From: Buxus sempervirens
Lineage: Eukaryota; Streptophyta; Magnoliopsida; Buxales; Buxaceae
Length of the DNA: 64,000 nt
Reading direction: 5' to 3'
Assembly (NCBI GenBank): GCA_947561395.2
Contig: OX387190.1
Location: forward strand, 17,044,858 to 17,108,857
Made by a program: the position numbers and the translations under genes. Position 1 is the stretch's first letter. Every line of letters begins with the position of its first letter. This document shows, in pieces, positions 11,419-21,850 of the stretch. The notes beneath the pieces are model-generated. The model was given only the letters and a program-made list of their open reading frames with translations, was not told the origin of the DNA and ran no database searches.

Positions 11419-13192
11419 TGTAGACACCCCAAATTGCACTAAAATGAGAAAATAATGAAAACATTAATTGGGATTTAAAACAGGCCAAAAATGTATGAAA
11501 ATCAATAATGAAAGCCTTGACCGTATTGTATCTACGGGCTAAGCGCGCCCGTAATACATATACGGACACCATTGAACCGTAAATCATTTACAGGCACATT
11601 AGATTTGTGCGAGTTTTATTCTTCTCTCGATTTCTGAGCCTTATCTTTAGTCCAATATCCCTTTAAATGAGCGAATTATATCTTTTATTCATGCGAAATA
11701 TCTTTGTGGATAAAGGATTGGCATATCCTTGTGTTTAACTCAAACTGAAACTCTATCTTGCCAAACCTTGGACCAACCATACCCCTATGTTTGCCTATAA
11801 ATAGAGGGCCTCTCCTCAAGCAAAAGGCCACGATAATTTGAAGTCTAAGAAGCTCCAAGAGAAGAGAGGAATCCCTGCTGCCTTGCTTGCTCAATCCAGG
11901 TAAGTCCCTTTTCCCTTTTATTTTCTGTTTTCAATTCTAGATGTAATAGGATCATCTCTATTGCTGTAGAATAAGGCCATCTTTTCTATCTAGTATTCCT
12001 AAACTTGCCTCTAAGTACCTCAAGAGTCTCTCTAGCCGTAAAACGTGAAAAGAGAGCGAGGGGAAAAGAGAACAGGTGGATCCCTAGAATAGAACCCCAT
12101 ATCTATTTTATTTTTTTCAAGAATAAAGCCTTTGATTGTGTTTGTGTAACCAAACCTATCTCCAAGTATCTCAAGAATCCTCTCTAGCCGTAAAACGTGA
12201 AAAGAGAACTAGGGGAAAATAGAACAGGTGGATCCGTAGGGTAGACCCCCATGTGCTCTAATCTGTGAGATGTGGTTGCTTTGAATATCATGATCTTGTT
12301 TTAATGCTTTTTATGATGAATCTGAATGAATACATGAATCCATGATGTTTATAGCATGAGATCCCCACTTTTTTATAAAATTTTGATTTTCACCACTTTT
12401 GCACCTACAGCACTGTTTTTGTGATTTTTGTGATTTTAGGCTAAGATCTTGGATTTATCATTATCAATATGATAGATCTGGATCCAGAAGCCTGAAAGTA
12501 AATTCTAGGGTTTCATGATGTGGTTTTTAAATCGTTTTTCATTATTGAGAGAAGACCCTACGGTCTAAGTTCTCCCCTTTTGATGTTCTTCATCAACGTG
12601 GGTATTTTTTGTTTTGATTTCTTGATTTAATGTGAAATTTTGGCTCTACCTATATCCTGGACTGTTCAAGTTCAATTTTGAAATATTTTGTAAAAATCAT
12701 ATTTTTCTAGATTTCTAGAATTTGACTTGAAGCCAGATTTTTGGATTTTTCACTTTAAATTGATTTTATTTGATTTTATCTCAATTTTATTTTGATCATG
12801 AAACCCTAGGAATGGTATGATCATATTTGAAAGTTCTAGATCAATCAGACTGTTCATATGAAAAAACCATATATTTTTGTCTTTTTTGTGATTTTTCCTG
12901 ATTTTTATAGCAAGCTTTTTCCTTTATTTTAACATGAACAATACCTGGCAACCACCTTGTGTGGATGAATAGGGGTGCCTAACACCTTCCCCCTGTTCAT
13001 AACCTAATCCCCTTACCCATCTCTGGTTGTTTTTTTAGGAGGGTTATTTTTACCCTAAAATTGCCTTTTGTGCTTATTTAATATTTTAGTGTCCATTCAC
13101 ACCTAAATTGAATGGTGGCGACTCTTTGTTTTATTTAATCCCGTGTGATGATAGAGGAAGTCATTGGATTTGATTTTTTCCCATGTCTCACA
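11419..13192 (+). repeat. 3' LTR of element A (1774 bp)
   Basis: Starts TGTAGACACCCC after the polypurine tract and ends CTCACA at 13192, where the gag of element B begins. A perfect hairpin TACGGGC/GCCCGTA with 7-nt loop TAAGCGC lies at 11533-11553. The TATA box and a splice-donor-like site follow (see separate entries). The last 1166 bases match the 5' copy at 1-1168. Confidence 0.93.
11796..11803 (+). promoter_or_regulatory. TATA box in the LTR of element A
   Basis: TATAAATA followed by GAGGGCC, in the U3 part of the 3' LTR. Transcription would be expected to start about 25-35 bases downstream. A perfect donor consensus CAG|GTAAGT sits about 100 bases further on (GT at 11900-11901). Confidence 0.75.
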
Positions 13193-14364
13193 GCTCCTGA
13201 GCAGGCCGATATTCCAGCTGATGTTCCAGTGGATGCACCACCTGGGGCCCCAGCTCACACAGACCAGATGGATGCTGTGTGGAGAGCTTTTGGGCGGGTT
13301 TCAGCCCTGTTCGAGCAACAGGCTACTGTAAACCACCATTATGGGCAAAATTTGAATCATCTTAGGAATGAAGTTGGTCAAGGACCAATAGAAGATAGAT
13401 CTTCCAGGATCATGAGAGAGTTTAGGAAGATGTCCCCTCCTCCCTTCCATGGTCATCCTGATTCCATGGAGGTGGAGAGGTGGATGATGAGAATTGAGAA
13501 AGTTTTTGAAGCTATAAGATGTCCGGAGGAGGACAAAGTACGATTGGCTGTTTATGTGCTTGAAGGGGAGGCTGAACACTGGTGGAGATCTCTACGCTAG
13601 GAGTTGGTTGAGGGAGATATAGAGATTACTTGGGAGGAGTTTAAGGATCGGTTTGATCTCAAGTTCTTCCCTGAGGAAGTGAGGGCACAAAAGGAGGCAG
13701 AATTTATGACTATCACCCAAGGAAATTTGACTATTGCACAGTATGAGGCCAGATTTGATGAATTAACCCGGTTTGCTCCACACATTGTGAACATCGACAA
13801 AAGAAAGACCAAACACTTTGAGAAAGGACTTCGTCCTGACATTAGAGAGAAGGTGGAGACCTTTATGGGCACAAACTTTTATGAGTTAGTGCGTAGGGCC
13901 TCTGTTATAGAGAGCTCTATTATGGGAGAGAGGAGGAGATGAGGCCGAGAATTCCGCCTCAACCTACTACTGAACATAGGTTTGGGGGAAACAAGCGGCA
14001 GAGAAAACGCTATTCAGGAACGAGGAGGTTTGGTGAGACCGAATCATCGGGAGGTCAGGGTCAGATTGGTAGTATTGCACCAGGAAGAGCTTGCTATCGG
14101 TGTGGTAAGTTTGGGCATCACATCAAGCAGTGTTGGTATCCCTCTACATATCAAATGCCACAGACTCGACCGGCACAGCAAGATCTAGAACAGCCTATTG
14201 CAGCCCCTCCCATACAATCTTTTCGACCACACGTAGACCAGAGAGCACCGGTAGGCCCAAGACAGCAGGGCAGGCCGCTAGGTAGAGATGGACTTCAGAG
14301 GCCACAGCTAGTTGCTCCACAACCACAGCCACAGGCTAGAGCACATGCTATTGCTGCTCATTAG
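13193..14364 (+). pseudogene. gag: Gag of Tekay-type element B, 5'-truncated by element A, stop and frameshift
   Basis: Capsid and nucleocapsid precursor. In the first frame come MREFRKMSPPPFHG, a capsid-like core with EGEAEHWWRSL, a TAG stop at 13598-13600, then ITWEEFKDRFDLKFFPEEVR and FEKGLRPDIREKVETF in the same frame. Near 13930 the frame shifts by one; the new frame runs to 14364 with a perfect CCHC zinc knuckle CYRCGKFGHHIKQC and a Q/P/R-rich tail. These are the usual Gag parts of Del/Tekay elements in the usual order. Its N-terminus is separated from the rest by insertion of element A; the open frame that starts inside A's LTR at 13145 is an accident of that junction. Confidence 0.9.
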
Positions 14365-14589
14365 GAGCAAGTGCCCAAGCCAGAGCTTGAGCCTGACACC
14401 CCAGTTTAGTAGGAGGTATCATTTCTAATTGTGGTCAATATGTTATCTGTCCATTTGATTTCGAAGTATCATGTTCTTTTACTACACCTGCATGTGTTGT
14501 GTGTATTGGTTTCGTGCATTCTTTGTTTGAGTTTATTTTATTTGTGCGTATTTCACCAGTATAGATTAGTAGGGTACAAATAGTGTATA

Positions 14590-15500
14590 GGTACCATGGT
14601 CAAATTTTGGCCAACTAGATTTACCCAATGATTTGATATGTCTGAATTTTTGCTAGTTTGAGGTAATTCCAGGATTGGATTGGCTTTCAAATTGCTTGAT
14701 GACTATAGACTATTCCATAAGACAATCGCAGTCCGTAGTCCAAAGCATCTTATCCATTGTTTTCAAAGTGAAGAGTTGAATAACCATGTTAGTTGGTAGC
14801 TTCAATTTAACTGGAGGTAGAGGATAGCAAGGAGTCTAGTCTTGGCAAGGTGCTTGTTGTCGGTGAGGTTGCGGACTTATTTCCAGATGGCTTGCTAGGT
14901 TTACCACCTCCAGGAGAGATTGAGTCTAGGATTCATCTCTTGCCTAGCACACAACCTATATCAGGGCAACCTTATTGGATGTCACAAGTTGAATATGATG
15001 AATTGAAAAATTCAATTGAATGAGTTGATGGAGAAGGGATTAATTAGGCATAGTGCATCACCTTGGGGTGCACCAATATTTTTGTGCAGAAGAAGGATGG
15101 GTCAATGAGATTATAAATTGATTTTAGGCTACTAAATCAAGCAACTATAAGGAACAAATACCCTTTCCAAAAGATTGATGATATATTTGATCAACTTAAG
15201 GGAGCCACATGGTTTTCAAAGATATACCTAAGATCAGGCTATCATTAATTGAGAGTGGTTGAAGAGGACGTTTAGAAAATCACCCTTTAAGGCAAGATAT
15301 AGAGATTTTGAATTCCTGGTCATGCATGTGGGTTAACTAAAGCACCTACAGTATTTATGGACTTAATGAACCAGATCTTTCACTAGTACCTTAATAGCTT
15401 TCGTAGTGGTTTTCATCAATGACATCTTAGTTTATCCCAAGAATTGGGGAGAAATGAGAAAGAAGTATCCTACATATTTGGAGAACTACAAGGTGAAATT
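14590..15500 (+). pseudogene. pol: Pol remnant (protease end and RT) of element B
   Basis: Readable only in pieces across frames. Near 14650 a protease-end motif resembling IPGLDWLSNCL is seen; near 14880-14960 the pre-RT linker with GLPPPGEIESRIHLLP; at 15020-15420 RT fragments with [30 protein letters not shown] and a damaged FIDDIL box. Many stops and small deletions break it. After the RT core the sequence jumps to the end of the element, so RNase H, integrase and any chromodomain are deleted. Confidence 0.85.
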
Positions 15501-15534
15501 TCGAGGACGAAATTTATTTTGTAGGAGGGTAGAA
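15498..15534 (+). other. Polypurine tract region of element B
   Basis: TTTCGAGGACGAAATTT, then GTAGGAGGGTAGAA directly before TGTAAAACCCC. The same signature stands before the 3' LTR of element E at about 46857-46889, showing the two are related. Confidence 0.85.
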
Positions 15535-15789
15535 TGTAAAACCCCGACCCGGATTATATCTTAATTATTAAGATTAATTATTTAAAGTGTGATTATTAGA
15601 CTAATTAAGTACTTGTGTTATGAAGATGAGGTAGATGTGGATTATTCTTGAGGATTTAGAGAAATCAATTGAACTTTATGAAGGTTAGTGAGGTAAGTTT
15701 AATTAATGTTATTTCTAAATTCCAATTGTCTAAGATACTCTCCAATTAGCTCAAAGGAATTGGAAATCAAATTCTGAAACATTAGACTT

Positions 15790-16660
15790 ATGTGTACCTA
15801 GAGTAATTCCCAAGTATACCCATGGTACCCTAAAGTTTACCCCAGGTACCCTCCCGGATAACACTAGTGTATACCCATGTATACCCCAAAATACTCCCAA
15901 GAATACTTAAAGTAACTCCTAAGAGTACCCAAGGTACCTCCCAAGTGTACTCAAAGTACCCCCTAATTATACCTAAGGTACTTCACTTGTATTGCCTAAG
16001 GTATCCCTTTATTTTGACTAAGGTACGCCACTGTTTTACTTAAAGTACCCCCTTGTTTACCTAAGGTACATTCCCTTATACAGCAGAGGTACCCCCTTTA
16101 TATAGCTAAAGTACCTCCAACATACCTAAGGTACATCCCCTATATTACCTAGGGTACACCCCTTGTATTTCCTGGAGGTACTCCTCTCATATAATTAAGG
16201 TACCCCCACTGTTTTACCTAGGGTACACCCCCTATATAGCCAAAGTACCCCCTTTGTATAACTAAAGTAACCCCTATATAAGTAAAGTAACCCCCCATTG
16301 TTTTGCCTAAGGTATAACCCCTTATATAGCTAAGGTACCCCCCTCATGTAACTTAGGTACACCCCTTCTATAGTTAAGTACCCTCCTCAATATAACTGAG
16401 GTACACCCCCTAAGCTTATCTAAAGTTTATTCTTTAGAATGACTAAGGTAAATCCCTTGAAACATCAAGGTACCTCCTCAAATAACTAAAGTACCCCTCA
16501 TATAACCGAGGTAACCTTCTGTGTTAACTGAGGTACACCTCCCAAGCATTCCTAAAGCATGCCTTTTGAAGTGGCTAAGGCAAACACCCCACTTAACACT
16601 AAGGTACCCCACTCGAATAACACTAAGGTACCCCTGGTATGCCTTAGGTACACCCTAGGA
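15790..16660 (+). repeat. Degenerate short tandem repeats with GGTAC core
   Basis: About 40 loosely repeated units of roughly 20-25 bases, consensus near CTAAGGTACCCCCNTNTATA, upstream of the TATA box of B's LTR. The cores GGTACC and AAGTACC recur throughout; units are diverged with variable spacing. Confidence 0.85.
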
Positions 16661-16717
16661 TTTAGTTGAATAAAAGCCTTGTTTAGGGGCAGATTTGAAA
16701 GACCCAAAACTTGGGCA

Positions 16718-16725
16718 TATAAAAG
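16718..16725 (+). promoter_or_regulatory. TATA box in the LTR of element B
   Basis: TATAAAAG preceded by GGGCA, located between the GTACC repeats and an A/G-rich leader. Equivalent boxes are at 34890-34897 (LTR D) and 42314-42321 (element E). Confidence 0.7.
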
Positions 16726-17334
16726 GATGCCCTAATTTCTAATTAAGTGTTTGAGAACACTTCCTCTTGTCTTGATCGTATAGAACAAGAGAGAGAGTTG
16801 TGGGAGCTTGCTTCAAAGCTTCAAGAAGAAGGAGAAGAAGAGGAGAGCTAGGAGAGGAGGTTGCTTCTCCATTAGCAAGTAAGTAGCAAACCCTTCCAAA
16901 CGAAATGAATTACCAAAATTCGTATTCTCTCTCTAAGGTTTGATTTATTTGAAGAAATAATCTTGCATGTTGGTTTTTATTGCTAAAATTCATAGGGTTT
17001 TGGTTGTATGATAATCTTGTTTAGTTTTCTATTGATTTGGAATGGATTTCCAGCTTTGTTGATTATGTTTCAGATTATGGTTTAAGATTTGTGTTCATGT
17101 GGATTTGGGATGAATCTTTGTGTTGGAAAGTATTTTAAAGTATGTTGGGATGTTTTATGATCACCCATTTTGATGTTGGAAAGGTTGTAAAGGATTTACA
17201 TGAGTTTTGTGTTGAAAATAGTCAAAATATTTCAAAATCCCAACCCTGCGATTAATCCTGAGCCAAACCCCTAAAAACTAGCCTTTGTTATCTTAAATCA
17301 AGAATCAGGATTAACCTAGGCGATTAATCTAGAG

Positions 17335-17500
17335 CCTTAGCGCGAGAACGTTCAACTTCAGCGCGCGCGCGTCAACCTCGTTATAAACTTGAGCGTGCGC
17401 ACCTTAAGCCTCAACACCCGAACCTTGAAGCCCAACGCACGAACGTTGCCTAGCCTATTACCTCAACGCGCGCACGTCCAACCTCAACGTCCGCGCGTTG
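17335..17500 (+). repeat. GC-rich self-complementary island in LTR B
   Basis: CpG-rich island in AT-rich surroundings, with GCGCGCGCGC and a perfect 9-bp inverted repeat CAACGCGCG (17464-17472) / CGCGCGTTG (17492-17500). The other Tekay-type LTRs have an unlike but equally self-complementary island at a comparable place. Confidence 0.75.
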
Positions 17501-18105
17501 ACCCTATATTTTTGAGAATTCTTCACCCTTTTTCTCCTCAACCCTTTCCCAAACAACCCAAGCTTCTCGCATAGCACCCTTATTTCCATGAAAGGCATTG
17601 AAGTAAATGTCATGTGTATTTATTGCTCAATTTACTTAAGTCTTTACATGTAAATAAGGTTTTACCCCCCATTTGGAACCAATAAAAATACTCCCAAGGC
17701 CCAATTTCCAACCAATAAAAAGTCAAATTTTCAGTTTGTGCCTAAATTTCCAGATTTCCCGATTTTCAAAAATGGCCACTTTTTGAGTTTGATATCAAAA
17801 CGAGTGATTCAGAAGCCCAGAAAATTCTAGATGATTTGTATACCCTCCAATAGACTACAAAATTCTAGAAAATTTGAGCCCCAAACTCCTTGTAGATTTG
17901 TCTAGAAAAATTCTACACCGAAAAGTCAACATTTTTATCCAGACTTAGAATATTTTTGAGGTCCAAAACGTTTTGTCTCGGAATCCATTGATTTTTGGTA
18001 TAGTGACTCATTTGGGATTCCTAAGACTATCACACTCATCCAAAATGTATTTTGAGGATTTCATGGTACTCGTTTTGATTGATTTTGGATTTCATGAACG
18101 GGGGC

Positions 18106-18320
18106 AGTGTAGAAGTACTCCGCTTAGCCTTGATTCATCGGGCAGCGTAGAAGTACTCCACTAGGCCTTGATTCATCGGGCAGCGAAGAAGTATTCCACT
18201 TGGCTTTGATGCGTCGGCGGTGTAGAAGTACTCCACTTGGCCTTGATTTCGTCGGCAGTGTAGAAGTACTCCACTGGGCCTTGATTCGTCGGCAGTGATG
18301 AAATACTCCGCTTGGCCTTA
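18106..18320 (+). repeat. Tandem repeats of about 37-40 bp in LTR B
   Basis: Five to six units of GGCAGTGTAGAAGTACTCC plus CTTGGCCTTGATTCGTC. Most units hold AGTG...CACT or AGTG...CGCT arms (the second with a G-T pair) around TAGAAGTACTC. The array sits between the GC-rich island and the acceptor-like site, as do arrays in the other Tekay-type LTRs. Confidence 0.85.
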
Positions 18321-19032
18321 ATCTTAGACAGCGATCATTAATCTTATTTGGACATTTGACTTGGAATTGTTGATTTGATTTCATGAATTACCCGATTGAG
18401 ATATTTGACTTGGAATTACACTTTATATCTGTTTGAGATGTTTTGGTTTACATTTGGTATCTTATACTTGTGCATATTATCATGATGTTACAAAATTGCA
18501 TAAACTGTTTCTCTGCATGCATGTTTGCTGCTTACTGGGACTTTAAGTCTCACGCGTGTTTTGTTTTACCGGATTTGTTTTCAGATCCGCTTGGTGAGCC
18601 GCGTATTGGGGCAGGCATTGAGGGTGAGCTTTAGTTCAGGCCAGAGGATTTCTACCAACCATAGTAGGGTTCTTTTTATAATGATGTATTTTGTCTTGGG
18701 GATTGTATATGGGATGTGAATATTATTTTTGGACCTATACTCTTGGGAGATATCTTTTGTACATGTCTATATATTTTGGAGAAATCATTGTAAATGGTTA
18801 GTTGCCTTAGTTGTATTTTATTTACATATATATCATGTTTTGGAGATTATAGTACAGATGCCATTTGATTAGATGGGAATTTTTATTCCATGCTTCTTTA
18901 GTCATGCACTCTGATGATTACTTTGTAATTTCCCAGGATTAATTGTGTTAATCCGGTTCTATTGGGCCCATAAGTAGGTCTCGGGTACGGGTTGGTGCTG
19001 TGATAGGGTAGACCCGGATCTAGGGCGCTACA

Positions 19033-19460
19033 GGTGGTTCAGCATTATGCTTTTCTAATTGTGTCAAGTGGTGTGAGGGCCCTGCCTCCTGGGTTTGTAG
19101 GTTCAGGTTGGTCGTTGCAAATGGCACCCCACTATCCATAATATGTGGGGTTTCCTGAGCTTTCCCTCTAGGCTTCTGAGGGTTGCTTTTATCCATGGCA
19201 GTAGGCTTCCGCAATTCCGGGTGTGCTCTCCAATAGAGCTCCTTCAATTGCCCGATCATGACACAGTGTGAGTAGTACTTAGGTACCTTTTCATACAAGA
19301 CCTTCTGCCATTTACCGCTCTTGCCCATTCCAATCCAAATTTTGCTAGATAATTCTTTCTGAACATCCACCTCAATGCACACCCTTGCCACACTAGGGCG
19401 AAACAAGGCCAATGTGGGACCATCTATGGCCAGCATGTAAGATCCTATAGTTTTAAGCAT
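19033..19460 (-). pseudogene. LINE ORF1 fragment (DUF4283 end and zinc-knuckle region)
   Basis: RNA-binding ORF1 product of a plant L1-type LINE. The minus frame reads ARVCIEVDVQKELSSKIWIG, then WQKVLYEKVPKYYSHC, the hallmark order of the DUF4283 end and the following CCHC knuckle. Only the first Cys of the knuckle is clear, so it is damaged. The frame is cut downstream by the end of LTR B (the last 13 bases of the open frame lie inside it) and upstream at about 19463 by LTR F. A second, N-terminal LINE ORF1 piece lies at 24800-25508 on the same strand; the two overlap in homology (both contain a TIG motif region), so they may be two copies rather than halves of one. Confidence 0.8.
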
Positions 19461-20045
19461 TTTTAATTAAGAATAAATAGTGATTAAATGATTTAATTAG
19501 ATTAATTAAATCAAATTTAAAAGAAACCTTTGGTTTTGGTTTTGGTTTGGTTTGGTTCGGTTTGGGTTGGTTCATTTTAAATAGGCCGATCTGATTGGTT
19601 TGGGTTTAATTATAAAGTACTCGAGGAAACTCGAATGTTTTGGTTGCTCATGGAAGGACGGAGAAAGGAAGAACAGAAGTGAGGGAAGGAGAGCAGAGGA
19701 AGAAGAAGGGGAAAAAGAAGAGGCCAGATCTGTAACCTTTCGTAAGTAGCATCTTTCTACTCTTAGATTTTGTAGGAATTGTGGTTTTAACAGAGAATCA
19801 CTGTTAGTTCTGTTTCAAATGAAATTCTGTAGTTCAGATGTTTTGATTTGGATCGAAGGAATTATACTCTGTAAATCATGTTGTAAACTATTAGGTTTTG
19901 ATTCTTGAATGTTTATGAAGTTTTCCTAAGTGATTTAGATCAAATAAAACCAGTTTTGTAGTTTAAAATCGGAAAAACAGAGGTTCCGTAAATGTTAGGT
20001 TTTCTAGTTGCTCAACATTTGGGGTCAAGCGGACAAATATATAAG

Positions 20046-20194
20046 GGGCGCTCAAGCGATGGGTCAAGCGCCCATGTACATTTATACTTAAAGGGGGCAC
20101 CTAACAACATTGCTTGAGCAATGTGTCAAGTGCCCATGATAAACCAAATTATAAGGGGCGCCCAACACATTGCTTGAGCAATGTGTCAAACGCC
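20046..20194 (+). repeat. Three nested hairpins in LTR F
   Basis: First, 20046-20073: GGGCGCT/AGCGCCC. Second, 20095-20135: outer GGGCAC/GTGCCC enclosing the perfect inner ACATTGCT-TG-AGCAATGT (20107-20124). Third, 20157-20194: outer GGCG/CGCC enclosing ACACATTGCT-TG-AGCAATGTGT (20165-20186). A fourth, weaker copy follows at about 20215-20260. The units are recognisably related but their outer arms differ and still pair. Confidence 0.9.
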
Positions 20195-20569
20195 TATGTT
20201 AAAACACTTTAAAAGGGCAGCTCAACCCATGTGCTCAAGCATAGGGTCAAGCACCCAACACATAAAAGATGTTTTTGGACATTTTTGAGTAAATTTTAAG
20301 TAGGGAACGTGTTCTTATCAAATCAAATTTAGGTATGAATAAATTTTAGGTGTTTAGAGAGTACTTCTACTGAATTTATCCTACAATTCAATATAATAAG
20401 ATTTTTGGTACATTTTTCTAAAATTGGTTATGAATTGGAATTTTATGGATATTGTGTTCTTTCTTTTGATTTTAATTGAGTTAGATGATTTGGAAATGGT
20501 TTTATCTGTGAATTGTATGAGTTCAATAAATGGTATTTTATTATGGTAAAAGGGAACTTGAAAGGCCGG

Positions 20570-20840
20570 TGGCCTATTACATGTTGATTCTGTGGGTAGT
20601 GGATTGCTGTTCACCCTTGCTGTTAAGAGCCAGGGGTAGTGAACCTGCATCCATCACAGACTTGGATATTTGTTGGTAGTTGATTCATGTTCACCTTAGT
20701 TGGGGGTAGTGAACTGCTGTTCACCCTAGCTAGGGGTAGTGAACCTGCATCCACCACAAATATGGATTTTGGGGGTAGTGAACTCAAGTTCACCACATGC
20801 CTTGACGTATTGTAGGTAGTGAACCTAAATTCACCCTAGA
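20570..20840 (+). repeat. GGGTAGTGAAC repeat array in LTR F
   Basis: Seven or more units starting GGGTAGTG. Two carry the perfect stem GTGAAC/GTTCAC with different 4-nt loops (20709-20724 TGCT, 20778-20793 TCAA); others have shorter arms. The array resumes directly after the nested LTR (23906) with GGGTAGTGAACTAGTATCC, confirming the insertion point. Confidence 0.85.
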
Positions 20841-21584
20841 AGCTCAAAATTGTGAGATTGTTTAACATTGGTTGGTTTCTATGGTCTAGAGGGCTTGGTT
20901 GTAGAGTTGGATCCATGTCTAAGCCAGATAGTGTGTTGAAGTGGCTTGTGTGAAATTAATACTTTTGTCCAGCATGCGTATCACTGATTTGTGGGTAGTG
21001 GATGGCCGTTCATCCTAGCTCGTGAGAGCCGGGTGTAAGCACCTTATTTTTGCACCCCTAGAAGTGCTGAAAATGAAAACCCTAGCAGAAAAGTCAAACC
21101 CTGAGGGGTCAAAATTTGACCTTTTGATTAAGTGATAATTGGCCGCCTTGATTTATCTCAATGGATAGAGAATCTCGACACGGTTCCAACGCAACTGAGT
21201 TTGCTGGAATCGGAGTCCGGATGAAGGTTCTGCAGGCGGTCAAACTTGAGGGAGAACCGAAAGTTGACTTTTCCTCGAACCCCGTGCCAAGTGCTTACCC
21301 CTATGCCATTGGATAGAAAGCTCCGATATGGGTCCAACGCAATTGAGTTTGCCCAAATCGGAGTTCGGATGAAGGAGATATGAGCTGTCGAAGTTTCCGT
21401 GCAGCAAAGCCGGAAGCTGCACACGTGGCAGCAAACGCAGCAAAATATCTCAGGGACTAAATCTTAAATATCTAAAAATCTCAGGGACTAAGCGAAAAAT
21501 CGTACGGGGCAATCCGTAGATATCCAAAAGTGTCAAATCAGTCGAATCAGTCAAGTCGAGGGGCAAAACCATAATTTTTTGATT

Positions 21585-21832
21585 TGTATCCGGTCACATA
21601 TACCGGATACACATAGGCTTGTGTATATCCGAACTGAAATACCGGATACAAAAAGATTTTCGCGCGAGATTCGCGCCGATCGCCTGACAAATTCGCGGCG
21701 GCATTTAATTTTCAAATGATTATGTTTTGTATCCGACATTGAAGACCGGATACAAAGGAGTGCCTGTGTATCCGGCCATGGAGGCCGGATAAGGAGAAGC
21801 CTTAGTGTATCCGGCCTGAGTTGCCGGATACA
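21585..21832 (+). repeat. CCGG hairpin cluster 1 upstream of the TATA box
   Basis: Hairpins at 21585-21611 (TGTATCCGGT/ACCGGATACA, loop CACATAT), 21769-21791 (TATCCGGC/GCCGGATA, loop CATGGAG) and 21806-21832 (TGTATCCGGC/GCCGGATACA, loop CTGAGTT) all have 7-nt loops. Two weaker ones lie between them (for example 21728-21754). The last ends 11 bases before the TATA box. Confidence 0.92.
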
Positions 21833-21842
21833 TTAAGTTGTC

Positions 21843-21850
21843 TATAAATA
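21843..21850 (+). promoter_or_regulatory. TATA box of the Tat solo LTR
   Basis: TATAAATA followed by GCAAACAGCA. On the minus-strand relative at 36734-40048, TATAAAAG at 39249-39256 is the likely equivalent. Confidence 0.7.

Larger units (their letters stand above)
1..13192 (+). mobile_element. Non-autonomous Tat/Ogre-type Ty3 LTR retrotransposon (element A), left end cut by window
   Basis: The 1166 bases ending at 13192 repeat bases 1-1168 almost exactly, so these are the two LTRs of one element. The 5' LTR is followed two bases later by a PBS; the 3' LTR is preceded by a purine-rich tract. Between them lie a long leader, a hairpin minisatellite, one gag gene with a stop, and about 5.7 kb of A-rich non-coding DNA with a solo LTR inserted at 7819-10179. 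I see no protease, RT, RNase H or integrase, so the element must have depended on another for movement. The Gag type and PBS point to the Tat/Ogre lineage. The right flank is the gag of another element (B), so A inserted into B. The left TSD is outside the window. Confidence 0.9.
16879..18584 (+). other. Possible leader intron within the LTR of element B
   Basis: Donor-like GCAA|GTAAGTAG at 16879 and acceptor-like GGATTTGTTTTCAG ending at 18584, about 1.7 kb apart and both downstream of the TATA box. Related LTRs E (42619 to 44354), D (35443 to 40489, across a nested LTR) and the minus-strand solo LTR at 7819-10179 show comparable pairs, and the presumed second exon of B, D and E starts with a similar ...CTTGGNGAG word. 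Splicing is inferred, not shown. Confidence 0.45.
13193..19032 (+). mobile_element. Tekay/Del-type Ty3 retrotransposon (element B), 3' part, decayed
   Basis: Element A's LTR ends at 13192 inside B's gag. What remains of B is most of gag, a heavily mutated and deleted pol, a polypurine tract and a 3.5-kb 3' LTR. The 5' part lies to the left of element A, outside the window. The CCHC Gag, the RT wording and the TTTCGAGGACGAAATTT signature before the LTR place it with Tekay/Del chromoviruses; the integrase and chromodomain are lost. Its right end lies in a LINE ORF1 remnant. Confidence 0.88.
15535..19032 (+). repeat. 3' LTR of element B (about 3.5 kb)
   Basis: Starts TGTAAAACCCCGACCCGG and ends GACCCGGATCTAGGGCGC followed by TACA. 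It carries, in order, an array of GTACC-type short repeats (15790-16660), a TATA box, a donor-like site at 16879, a GC-rich self-complementary island (17335-17500), a tandem array (18106-18320) and an acceptor-like TTTGTTTTCAG ending at 18584. The last 450 bases resemble 24361-24790. Confidence 0.85.

Noticed and set aside
13145..13192. Gag of element B starting at 13145
   Set aside because: These bases belong to the LTR of element A; the fusion is a by-product of insertion.
13982..14188. Open frame overlapping the zinc-knuckle part of B's gag
   Set aside because: Shadow frame; the other frame carries the perfect CCHC motif.
17389..17574. Small ORF in LTR B
   Set aside because: Product of GC-rich repeats (RTLSLNTRTLKPNARTL); no independent support.
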